In this document: positions 56,930 through 64,000 of the stretch, piece by piece
How positions within the stretch are numbered: position 1 is the stretch's first letter
Layout of the letters: each line of letters opens with the position of its first letter
Assembly: GCA_012837835.1 (NCBI GenBank)
Contig: DUQK01000031.1
Span: forward strand, 1-64,000
Source: Christensenellaceae bacterium
GTDB taxonomy: Bacteria; Bacillota; Clostridia; Christensenellales; Aristaeellaceae
Length of the DNA stretch: 64,000 nucleotides
Reading direction: 5' to 3'
Notes under the pieces: model-generated
Databases searched by the model: none
What the model saw: only the letters and a program-made list of their open reading frames with translations
Told to the model about the DNA's origin: nothing
Program-made: the position numbers and the translations under genes

Positions 56930-57454
56930 ATGCTACTTGATGTGTCCGATGCGCTTTTGCTGCCGGGGGTAAGCTTTAACTTTATCCACGATGAAGAGAT
57001 ACCTCCGCAACAGATATTGGGCGACACTGTAAGCTTTGACGCCGCCAAGCTCGCAGGTATCTTTGAAGTACATGGCGATGTACTAAGGCTCCAAGGCGTG
57101 TACAATGTAACTGCTCATGCGCATTGTGTAAACTGTCTTAAGGAAATTTCAAGGGATATTGAAATATCTTTCGATGAAACTTTCAAGCATGTTTCTCATG
57201 AAGCGATGCCCGAGAACCTTATGGAGGATTTCCTCTATTTTGAGGGCAAACATGTGGATCTTTATCCGCTTGCATTAACTCTTACGGTTTTAGCGATACC
57301 TATGCGCTATCTATGTAAGGAGGATTGTAAGGGCTATGAGAAAGTGCTTAGCAGAATCAACCAATCAACTATCAATGCCTGCCGGGAAACGCTTGATGAG
57401 GCGCATCCGTTTGCGGCATTAAAACAATTGCTGACAGAGGATCAGGAGGTGTAA
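56930..57454 (+). CDS. YceD/DUF177 family protein
   Basis: A 174-residue protein of the DUF177 family, which is generally encoded just upstream of rpmF and linked to 23S rRNA or bL32 biogenesis. It contains the paired cysteines CVNC (about 64-67) and CKEDCKG (about 130-136), which may bind zinc. The ATG at 56930 is chosen because a consensus promoter lies directly upstream; GGGG precedes it as a weak ribosome site. It ends 2 bases before rpmF. Confidence 0.82.
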   Translation: MLLDVSDALLLPGVSFNFIHDEEIPPQQILGDTVSFDAAKLAGIFEVHGDVLRLQGVYNVTAHAHCVNCLKEISRDIEISFDETFKHVSHEAMPENLMEDFLYFEGKHVDLYPLALTLTVLAIPMRYLCKEDCKGYEKVLSRINQSTINACRETLDEAHPFAALKQLLTEDQEV

Positions 57455-57456
57455 CC

Positions 57457-57642
57457 ATGGCAGTACCAAAGAAAAAAGCGTCCAGAGCAAGCGGTAGAAA
57501 ACGTCGCACGCATTGGAAGGTAGCTCTTCCCGCACTTGCGCCCTGCCCTAATTGCCACGAGAAGAAGCTTCTTCACCGTGTGTGTAAAAATTGCGGCATG
57601 TACAAGGGAAGGCAAGTAATTACTGTAGGCGAAGAAGAGTAA
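57457..57642 (+). CDS. rpmF: Ribosomal protein bL32 (zinc-binding form)
   Basis: A 61-residue ribosomal protein of the 50S subunit. It starts MAVPKKKASRASGRKRR and has four cysteines (CPNC and VCKNC, about 30-46) forming a zinc ribbon, so it is the C+ form. It is preceded by AGGAGG. The TAA stop is again the first three bases of a palindromic element (copy D). Confidence 0.95.
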   Translation: MAVPKKKASRASGRKRRTHWKVALPALAPCPNCHEKKLLHRVCKNCGMYKGRQVITVGEEE

Positions 57643-57803
57643 TACTATATTGCTTTTAGAACAGCGATTTAATTGTAGCAGTTTTTTCGGTTTGGCGAAG
57701 CATTGTGAAGGAGGAATAGCGGATCCTATGGTGCCTTAACAAGGCAAAGCCAAAGTGGAAAAGATGCACAAGAAAACGCTGGATTAAAGGCAACATAGTA
57801 TTA
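57640..57803. repeat. MITE-like palindromic element, copy D (type 2, inverted relative to C)
   Basis: A 164-bp element with the same 19-bp ends as copy C (TAATACTATATTGCTTTTA and TAAAGGCAACATAGTATTA). Its internal arms appear in reverse-complement order, so C and D form a large inverted repeat flanking the 3.3-kb rnpA-rpmF block. It lies between rpmF and the valS T-box leader. Confidence 0.88.
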
Positions 57804-57805
57804 AA

Positions 57806-58008
57806 TATCCTAAGATAAAGAGGAGTATGCCGGAATGTCCAACAAAGAGAGCGCGCTATATGCTGAAAGGCGGCTTGGAACACCGGTTGAAGGTTGCTTT
57901 TGAGGATAACGGTTCATGCCCTATATAGCATGTGAGGTAGCGGTTTTTCGCTATGAAATAAGGTGGTACCACGGAGCGCTCCGTCCTTTTGCAGGATGGG
58001 GCGTTTTA
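57806..58008 (+). promoter_or_regulatory. T-box leader controlling valS
   Basis: A tRNA-sensing riboswitch. Stem I begins with the AGGAGTA motif; CCGGAATGTCC (57824 region) pairs with GGAACACCGG (57877-57886). The specifier loop reads GAAG-GTT-G, with the valine codon GTT at 57893-57895. The universal T-box AAGGTGGTACCACGG is at 57960-57974. A competing terminator stem, GCGCTCCGTCC with GGATGGGGCG followed by TTTT, ends at 58007. Uncharged tRNA-Val should favour the antiterminator and transcription of valS. No promoter was found between repeat copy D and the leader. Confidence 0.9.
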
Positions 58009-58035
58009 ATTAAAAAGCACAATTAGGAGGATAAT

Positions 58036-60663
58036 ATGCAAAAAACTTACGACCCACAGGGAATGGAGCAGGAAATATACCAAAAATGGGAAGAAAGCGG
58101 CGCTTTCATACCTAAGATAGATAAGACTAAAAAACCTTTTACTATTTCAATGCCGCCGCCTAATATTACGGGCGAACTTCACATGGGTCATGCGCTTACA
58201 TATACGCTGCCTGATGTGCTTATACGTTACCACCGCATGAAGGGTGACCCTACGCTCTGGGTGCCGGGTACAGACCATGCTTCTATAGCAACCGAGGTTA
58301 AAATAGTTGAACAAATGGCAAAAGAAGGTCTTACAAAAGAAGATGTCGGAAGAGAAGCATTCCTTGAAAGGGCGTGGAAATGGAAGGAAGTCTACGGCGG
58401 CAGAATTACAACCCAGCTGCGCCGCCTTGGTGCTAGTTGTGATTGGACAAGAGAACGCTTTACCATGGACGAGGGCTGCTCAAAGGCGGTTAGAGAGGTG
58501 TTTGTGCGCCTGTATGAACAAGGGCTTATATATAGAGGCGATAGGATTATAAACTGGTGCCCTGACTGTATGACGGCGCTGTCCGACGCTGAAATAGAGT
58601 ATGAGGAGCAGCCTACCCATATTTGGTATATACATTACCCTACTGCAGATGGCGGGGAAGGTGTAACCGTTGCCACAACAAGACCTGAAACCATGCTTGG
58701 CGATACAGGTGTCGCAGTAAACCCTGAAGATGAACGTTATAAACATCTTATGGGGAAAAAGGTAATACTACCCCTTGTAAATAGGGAGATACCCGTAGTT
58801 GCGGATTCTTATGTGGATATGGAATTTGGAACCGGCGCAGTTAAGATGACGCCCGCTCATGACCCTAATGACTTTGAAATCGCCATGCGCCACGATCTTG
58901 AAATTCTAAGGGTAATAAATGATGATGGCACTATGGCAATCGAAGCCGGCGAAAAATACGCAGGGCTTAGCATGATGGATTGCCGCAATGCAGTAGTTGA
59001 GGATTTAAAACAGGGTAATTACCTAGTTAAAATAGAACCCTATACCCACAATGTAGGTACTTGCTATCGCTGCCATACTATAGTTGAGCCGCTTATAAGT
59101 GAGCAATGGTTTGTTAGAATGCACGAGCTTGCACAGCCCGCAATAGAGGCGGTGAGGAGCGGAGAAATAAAATTCCTTCCCGAAAGGTTCAGCAGGACAT
59201 ATTTCAACTGGATGGAAAACATAAGGGATTGGTGCATAAGCCGTCAACTTTGGTGGGGGCATAGGATACCGGTATGGTATTGTGATGATTGCGGCGAAAC
59301 AATAGTAAGCCGTATAGATCCTACAATCTGCCCCAAATGCGGTTCTGCCTCAATCCACCAAGATGAAGATGTCCTTGACACATGGTTTTCTTCCGCTCTT
59401 TGGCCGTTCAGCACCCTTGGTTGGCCTGAGGAAACTGAGGATTATAAGTATTTTTACCCCACAAATGTAATGGCAACATGCTACGATATAATATTCTTCT
59501 GGGTAGCTAGGATGATATTTTCAGGCATTGCCTACACAGGTAAAATACCCTTTGATACCGTGTTTATAAACGGCATCGTAAGGGACGCTAAGGGGCAGAA
59601 GATGTCAAAATCTCTAGGCAACGGTGTTGACCCGCTTAATGTTATAGATAAATACGGAGCTGATGCCCTTCGCTTTACCTTCTGCATGGGTGTCAGCATA
59701 GGCAATGATATTAGAAACACCGATGAAAAAGTAGAAGCATCAAGGAATTTTGCTAATAAAATATGGAATGCTTCCCGCTTTGTCTTAATGAACCTTGAAG
59801 GAAAAGAAAGCATAGAGGGCAAACAGTTTGATCTTGCCGACAGGTGGATACTGTCCCGCTGCATGAAGGCGGTAGACGATGTAACCAAGCATATAGATAA
59901 TTTTGAGCACGGTCTTGCGGCAAAACGTATATATGACTTTGCTTGGACGGACTTTTGCGACTGGTATATAGAGCTTTCCAAGGCGGATTTATTCGGCGAA
60001 GATGAAGAGCGCAAAAAGACGGTAAGGGCGGTACTGCAATATGTGCTTGAAACACTTATAAAGCTATTACACCCTTTCATGCCCTTTATTACGGAGAAAC
60101 TCTACAGTCTTCTGCCCGGTAATGAGGATAAATCCTGTATGCTTTCTAGCTGGCCTGAATATAATAGCGCACTTCTTTTGGAAGAAGATGAAAACAAAAT
60201 GCAGGGCATTATGGATATTATCCGCATAGTGCGTAACTTAAGAGCTGAGATGAATGTTCAGGCAGGCAGAAAAGCAAGGCTAATGCTTTTGCCTCAGCAA
60301 ATAGACGGCGAAACGCTAAAAGGAGCTTCTCATTATTTTGAAAGGCTTGCAAATGTGTCTGAGCTTTTAGTATTAGATAGCGCTTTTTCGATAAAAGAAA
60401 AGACTGTAGGCGCAGTATCTCCACATGCGGAAATATTTATGCCGCTTGGCGATTTGGTGGATATAAATGAAGAAATATCCCGCCTTAATAAAGAAATAGA
60501 AAAAATGCATAGTGAAATAAAGCGTGGAGAATCTAAGTTTAACAACCAAGGCTTTGTAAGTAAGGCGCCCGAGCAGCTTGTTGAAAGCGAAAGAACAAAG
60601 CTTAAGGATAATATCGCAATGCTTGAAACGCTTGAAAAGCGTATTGCCTCGCTAAAAGAATGA
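58036..60663 (+). CDS. valS: Valyl-tRNA synthetase
   Basis: Class I aminoacyl-tRNA synthetase of 875 residues. The HIGH motif appears as HMGHAL (about 48-53) and the second signature as KMSKSLGNGVDP (about 523). The editing (CP1) domain lies between, with zinc-knuckle cysteines (CDDC/CPKC, about 416-437). The C-terminal coiled coil (about 805-870) is typical of ValRS and separates it from IleRS and LeuRS. The specifier codon of the T-box leader agrees. It overlaps rsmH by 4 bases. Confidence 0.95.
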   Translation: MQKTYDPQGMEQEIYQKWEESGAFIPKIDKTKKPFTISMPPPNITGELHMGHALTYTLPDVLIRYHRMKGDPTLWVPGTDHASIATEVKIVEQMAKEGLTKEDVGREAFLERAWKWKEVYGGRITTQLRRLGASCDWTRERFTMDEGCSKAVREVFVRLYEQGLIYRGDRIINWCPDCMTALSDAEIEYEEQPTHIWYIHYPTADGGEGVTVATTRPETMLGDTGVAVNPEDERYKHLMGKKVILPLVNREIPVVADSYVDMEFGTGAVKMTPAHDPNDFEIAMRHDLEILRVINDDGTMAIEAGEKYAGLSMMDCRNAVVEDLKQGNYLVKIEPYTHNVGTCYRCHTIVEPLISEQWFVRMHELAQPAIEAVRSGEIKFLPERFSRTYFNWMENIRDWCISRQLWWGHRIPVWYCDDCGETIVSRIDPTICPKCGSASIHQDEDVLDTWFSSALWPFSTLGWPEETEDYKYFYPTNVMATCYDIIFFWVARMIFSGIAYTGKIPFDTVFINGIVRDAKGQKMSKSLGNGVDPLNVIDKYGADALRFTFCMGVSIGNDIRNTDEKVEASRNFANKIWNASRFVLMNLEGKESIEGKQFDLADRWILSRCMKAVDDVTKHIDNFEHGLAAKRIYDFAWTDFCDWYIELSKADLFGEDEERKKTVRAVLQYVLETLIKLLHPFMPFITEKLYSLLPGNEDKSCMLSSWPEYNSALLLEEDENKMQGIMDIIRIVRNLRAEMNVQAGRKARLMLLPQQIDGETLKGASHYFERLANVSELLVLDSAFSIKEKTVGAVSPHAEIFMPLGDLVDINEEISRLNKEIEKMHSEIKRGESKFNNQGFVSKAPEQLVESERTKLKDNIAMLETLEKRIASLKE

Positions 60664-61589
60664 GCGATTACCATGTGCCTGTGATGCTGCATGAAGCGGT
60701 AGAATACCTCAACATAAAAAAGGGAGGTATATACCTTGACGGCACTCTTGGCGGCGGAGGGCATAGCGAGGAAATACTGCGCCGTCTTGACGGTACTGGC
60801 AGGCTATACGGCATAGATAGGGATAAAGATGCCTTGAGTTATGCCTCTGCGCGCCTTAAAGCATACAATAATTTTATACCCATACATGGCAACTTTAGGG
60901 ATATCGATATCTTGCTTCCAAACGATGTTATGCTATCAGGCGCTGTAATAGACCTTGGAGTATCTTCTCACCAGCTTGATACACCTGAGCGCGGTTTCAG
61001 CTATCATGAGGAAGCCCCTCTTGATATGCGCATGGACAGGAGCGGGGGAATTACTGCCGAAGAGTGGCTTAATACCGCAAGCAAAGATGAGATAGCCAAT
61101 ACCATATATAAATACAGCGATGAGAGATGGGCAAAGCGTATAGCTGAAAAAATAGTTGAAATTAGGCAAGAATCCCCTCTTAAAACAACTACGGACTTGG
61201 TGCGCGCAGTAGATATGGCTATACCAAAGGCGGTAAGGCGTAATATTCAAGGGCACCCCGCAAAGCGTACTTTTCAGGCTGTGCGTATAAAAATAAATGA
61301 GGAACTTGATATGCTTCCAAAGGCTATAGAAAATATAGTAGACCGCCTCCAAATAGGCGGTAGGCTGTGTATAATTACCTTTCACTCAATAGAGGATAGG
61401 CTTGTTAAGCGCACTATAAACTATCTTAGAAATCCTTGCAGCTGTCCGTCTAATGCCCCTATATGTACATGCGGCAAAAAGCCTAAAATTAAAACCGTAT
61501 TTTCGGGAGTAAAAACGCCTTCTCAAGGGGAGCTTGCGCAAAACCCCCGTTCTTCAAGTGCAAAACTCAGGGCAGTTGAGCGCATATGA
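60660..61589 (+). CDS. rsmH: 16S rRNA m4C1402 methyltransferase
   Basis: SAM-dependent N4-methyltransferase for C1402 of 16S rRNA. The 309-residue protein starts with HVPVMLHEAVEYL and has the SAM-binding DGTLGGGGHSEEIL (about 28-41), DLGVSSHQLD (about 101) and ITFHSIEDRLVK near the C-terminus. It is separated from the usual division and cell-wall cluster and instead overlaps valS and rsmI. Confidence 0.93.
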   Translation: MSDYHVPVMLHEAVEYLNIKKGGIYLDGTLGGGGHSEEILRRLDGTGRLYGIDRDKDALSYASARLKAYNNFIPIHGNFRDIDILLPNDVMLSGAVIDLGVSSHQLDTPERGFSYHEEAPLDMRMDRSGGITAEEWLNTASKDEIANTIYKYSDERWAKRIAEKIVEIRQESPLKTTTDLVRAVDMAIPKAVRRNIQGHPAKRTFQAVRIKINEELDMLPKAIENIVDRLQIGGRLCIITFHSIEDRLVKRTINYLRNPCSCPSNAPICTCGKKPKIKTVFSGVKTPSQGELAQNPRSSSAKLRAVERI

Positions 61590-62455
61590 GTACGCTGTAT
61601 GTGGTTGCAACGCCCATAGGCAACCTTTCGGATATTAGTTTTAGAGCTATAGAAATGCTTAAAAGCGTATCGCTTATTGCGGCTGAAGATACAAGGCATA
61701 CACAAAAGCTTTTAAACCACTATGATATAAAAACCCCGCTTACAAGCTACCATAAGTTCAATGAGCGTAGCAAGGGGGAAAAGCTTATAGAACGCATGTT
61801 AAGTGAGGAAATAGATATAGCCCTTGTAAGCGATGCTGGTACGCCATGTATTTCAGACCCCGGGGCAATAATTGTAAGGCTTGCAATAGAAAATGGCATA
61901 CTAGTTAGGGCTATACCCGGCGCAAGTGCGGTTTCTTCTGCACTTAGCATATCAGGCTTTATAAATACAGAATATGCTTTTTACGGCTTTATGCCCCGCA
62001 AAAAGTCAGCTTGCATTGAAAAATTAAAATCGCTTTCTAAAAATACTCATATAGCCGTAATATACGAATCGCCCCATAGGATATTTAACCTATTTTCTGC
62101 AATAGACGAAGCGTTTCCGGAATATGATTGTGCTGTTTTTTCTGATATAACAAAGCTGCATGAAAAGCATTTCAGAGGAAAGCCCGGGGATATTATTAAG
62201 CTTTTATCGGCTAATGAGTATGCGGAAAAGGGAGAATATACAGTGCTCATAAACGTAGAAAGTGCAGAAGATACAGCGGAAAAACCCCCTTTATATAAAA
62301 CGGAGGAAGCCATGCTGCTTGATGAAATGCTTTCAAACGATATAAATATAAGGGCGGCTATGGATAACCTTATTAAAAAGGGGCACAACAAAAACTCGTT
62401 ATATAAAGCCTCTTTAAGGCTAAAGGAACTACTTAAGGGCAGTGATGAACTATGA
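61586..62455 (+). CDS. rsmI: 16S rRNA 2'-O-ribose C1402 methyltransferase
   Basis: Methylates the ribose of the same nucleotide, C1402, that RsmH modifies on the base. The 289-residue protein has the tetrapyrrole-methylase fold with VATPIGNLSDIS (about 6-17), AAEDTRHTQKLL (about 31), SDAGTPCISDPG (about 76) and PGASAV (about 106). ATGA overlap with rsmH makes a two-gene C1402 modification unit, which is rarer than separate locations. Confidence 0.93.
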   Translation: MSTLYVVATPIGNLSDISFRAIEMLKSVSLIAAEDTRHTQKLLNHYDIKTPLTSYHKFNERSKGEKLIERMLSEEIDIALVSDAGTPCISDPGAIIVRLAIENGILVRAIPGASAVSSALSISGFINTEYAFYGFMPRKKSACIEKLKSLSKNTHIAVIYESPHRIFNLFSAIDEAFPEYDCAVFSDITKLHEKHFRGKPGDIIKLLSANEYAEKGEYTVLINVESAEDTAEKPPLYKTEEAMLLDEMLSNDINIRAAMDNLIKKGHNKNSLYKASLRLKELLKGSDEL

Positions 62456-62500
62456 AATGTGTTGTATCTAGGGGTAGAATGAAAGGCAAACGCTAATTTC

Positions 62501-62529
62501 TTGCAATAGAGGTGTGTTTAGCGTATAAT
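62501..62529 (+). promoter_or_regulatory. Promoter of greA
   Basis: TTGCAA (62501-62506), a 17-base spacer and TATAAT (62524-62529). Confidence 0.75.
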
Positions 62530-62607
62530 CTGCCTGCGATACTTTCGTGTTGTAATACGTTCCATGGCTGCATGGGCGTGATTTTTTAATCATATGAGGT
62601 GAGTCTA

Positions 62608-63102
62608 GTGGCGAAAAAGAAAGAAAAAACAAATACGCAGAATGTAATATCAGCAGAAGGTTTAAAAAAGCTTGAAGAGCAGCTTGATTATCTAAAAAAC
62701 GTTCGTAGATCTGAGGTTGCAGAGCAGATACAGACTGCTAGGGGCTTTGGAGATTTATCTGAAAATGCGGAATATGATGAAGCTAAGAACGACCAATCAA
62801 AGCTTGAAGCGCAGATACAGGACCTTGAAAACACCATACGTACTGCGGTTGTAATAGAGGATAAGGACATAAAAACTGATAAGGTAAATATAGGCACGAC
62901 CGTAACCATAAAAAATGAAGATACCTCTGAGGAAATGAAACTAACCATAGTAGGTGCTAGGGAGAGCGACCCTATGAAGGGGCGCGTTTCAAACGAATCT
63001 CCCATAGGCAAGGCACTCCTTGGCAACAAAAAGAACACAGTGGTAACTGTGGAAGCCCCCGGAGGCACTAACAGGTATAAGATAATCCGTATTTCAAGGT
63101 AG
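62608..63102 (+). CDS. greA: Transcription elongation factor GreA
   Basis: Rescues backtracked RNA polymerase by stimulating transcript cleavage. The 164-residue protein has an N-terminal coiled coil with SENAEYDEAK at its tip (about 51-60), carrying the acidic residues that enter the secondary channel, and a C-terminal FKBP-like domain ending in IGKALLGNK and YKIIRI. Two in-frame GTG codons (62599 and 62608) are possible; the second has GAGGTGAG at the proper distance. lysS follows after 9 bases. Confidence 0.93.
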   Translation: MAKKKEKTNTQNVISAEGLKKLEEQLDYLKNVRRSEVAEQIQTARGFGDLSENAEYDEAKNDQSKLEAQIQDLENTIRTAVVIEDKDIKTDKVNIGTTVTIKNEDTSEEMKLTIVGARESDPMKGRVSNESPIGKALLGNKKNTVVTVEAPGGTNRYKIIRISR

Positions 63103-63111
63103 GAGAATATA

Positions 63112-64000
63112 ATGCAAGAAAAAGATACAACTATAAGCTTCTCAGAGCAGGAGCAGATAAGGCGAGAAAAGCTGGCGGAAATAATAGATTCCGGCAACAG
63201 TCCCTATACTATAACTAAGTTCAATAAAAACGCTGACAGCGCTGATATAATAGATAATTATGATAAATATGAAGGGCAAAAAGTACTGGTTGCCGGCAGA
63301 ATGATGTCAAGGCGCATTATGGGTAAGGCGTCGTTTGCGCATGTTCAGGATGGCAGCGGTCTTATACAGCTTTATGTAAAGCGCGATGAAATAGGTACTG
63401 AAAACTACCAAATATTTAAGAACTACGATTTGGGCGATATATTGGGCATTGAAGGTACGGTTTTTAAAACAAAAACGCAGGAAGTGTCTATACATGTGCA
63501 GTCGATAGTGTTACTTTCAAAATGCCTAAAGCCCCTACCTGAAAAATATCATGGGCTTCAGAATACCGATTTGCGCTACCGCCAGAGATACCTTGATATG
63601 ATAGTAAACCCTGAGGTAAAGGATACATTTATCAAGCGCGGGAAGATACTAAGCGCAATGCGCAATTTCCTTGACAGCCGTGGTTTTCTTGAAGTGGATA
63701 CCCCTATTCTGCATACACTCGAAACCGGAGCTGCTGCGCGCCCCTTTGAAACGCACCATAATACTCTGGATATCCCTATGTATCTACGCATAGAAACAGA
63801 GCTTTACCTAAAGCGTCTTATAGTGGGCGGTATTGAAAAGGTGTACGAAATAGGCAGGATTTTTAGAAATGAGGGTATGAGCAGGTATCATAACCCCGAA
63901 TTTACCTCGATAGAGCTATATCAAGCTTATGTAGATTATAACGAAATGATGCGTATAACAGAAGAATTATACCAGTATGTGGCTTTGGAAGTGCTGGGCA
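63112..64000 (+). CDS. lysS: Lysyl-tRNA synthetase, class II (truncated by the window end)
   Basis: The first 296 residues of a class II LysRS; the frame remains open at the last base. The N-terminal OB-fold anticodon-binding domain covers about 50-150 (VAGRMMSRRIMGKASF), and motif 2 of the catalytic domain is visible as VYEIGRIFRNEG (about 244-255), followed by HNPEFTSIELYQAY. The start follows AGGAGAA. The greA-lysS pairing is widespread in Bacillota. Confidence 0.93.
   Translation, partial: MQEKDTTISFSEQEQIRREKLAEIIDSGNSPYTITKFNKNADSADIIDNYDKYEGQKVLVAGRMMSRRIMGKASFAHVQDGSGLIQLYVKRDEIGTENYQIFKNYDLGDILGIEGTVFKTKTQEVSIHVQSIVLLSKCLKPLPEKYHGLQNTDLRYRQRYLDMIVNPEVKDTFIKRGKILSAMRNFLDSRGFLEVDTPILHTLETGAAARPFETHHNTLDIPMYLRIETELYLKRLIVGGIEKVYEIGRIFRNEGMSRYHNPEFTSIELYQAYVDYNEMMRITEELYQYVALEVLG

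Overview
The window is a gene-dense bacterial chromosome segment, most likely from an anaerobic, fermentative Bacillota (Clostridia-type) organism. The evidence is the electron-bifurcating transhydrogenase NfnAB, paired ATP- and PPi-dependent phosphofructokinases, a CtsR-McsA-McsB-ClpC stress operon, a T-box leader on valS, a YabN/YabO-type neighbourhood and strong SD/TTGACA/TATAAT signals. I cannot name a genus. No rRNA, tRNA, CRISPR array, intact IS or prophage was seen.

Layout. 1-3.6 kb: nfnA-nfnB-lspA-rluD. 3.8-4.5 kb: a polysaccharide deacetylase (minus). 4.6-13.8 kb: a carbohydrate-acid region with its own promoter and palindromic operator candidates. It holds a bicupin protein, an ABC sugar importer without an ATPase gene, a mannonate-oxidoreductase-like SDR, a PfkB kinase, 6-phosphogluconate dehydrogenase and a LarA-family nickel racemase/epimerase. 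14.0-18.4 kb: two large genes with different base usage (an unknown protein and a 1053-residue WG-repeat protein), bordered on the left by a 61-bp perfect inverted repeat. 18.5-25.9 kb (minus): pfkA, pfp, fba, a HAD phosphatase, mscL with a zinc ribbon, uvrB and a secreted hypothetical protein. 26-31 kb: obgE-yhbY and an FHA-SEDS-PBP cell-wall cluster. 31-32.8 kb (minus): a TPM-domain protein and a zinc-ribbon protein. 33.1-37.5 kb: ctsR-mcsA-mcsB-clpC under a CtsR box. 37.7-46 kb: gyrB-gyrA, a SpoVB/MurJ-like flippase, yabN(mazG), hup, yabO(S4). 46-54 kb: a PHP phosphatase, then tig-clpP-clpX-lon-engB and a NusG-II protein. 54-57.6 kb: rpmH-rnpA-yidD-yidC-jag-yceD-rpmF. 57.8-64 kb: T-box-valS-rsmH-rsmI, then greA and a truncated lysS.

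The most notable features are these. (1) A family of four ~164-bp palindromic, MITE-like elements sits exactly at gene boundaries: between the two divergent promoters at ctsR, after hup, after rpmH and after rpmF. In two cases the first three bases of the element are the stop codon of a ribosomal-protein gene. (2) The McsB protein arginine kinase looks catalytically dead, and the ClpC N-domain has lost one of its two phosphoarginine-binding motifs, which suggests a kinase-independent version of the CtsR/Clp system. (3) The SDR, kinase, Gnd and LarA-like genes could form a C2-epimerase route from mannonate through gluconate to the pentose phosphate pathway. No mannonate dehydratase is present in the window.
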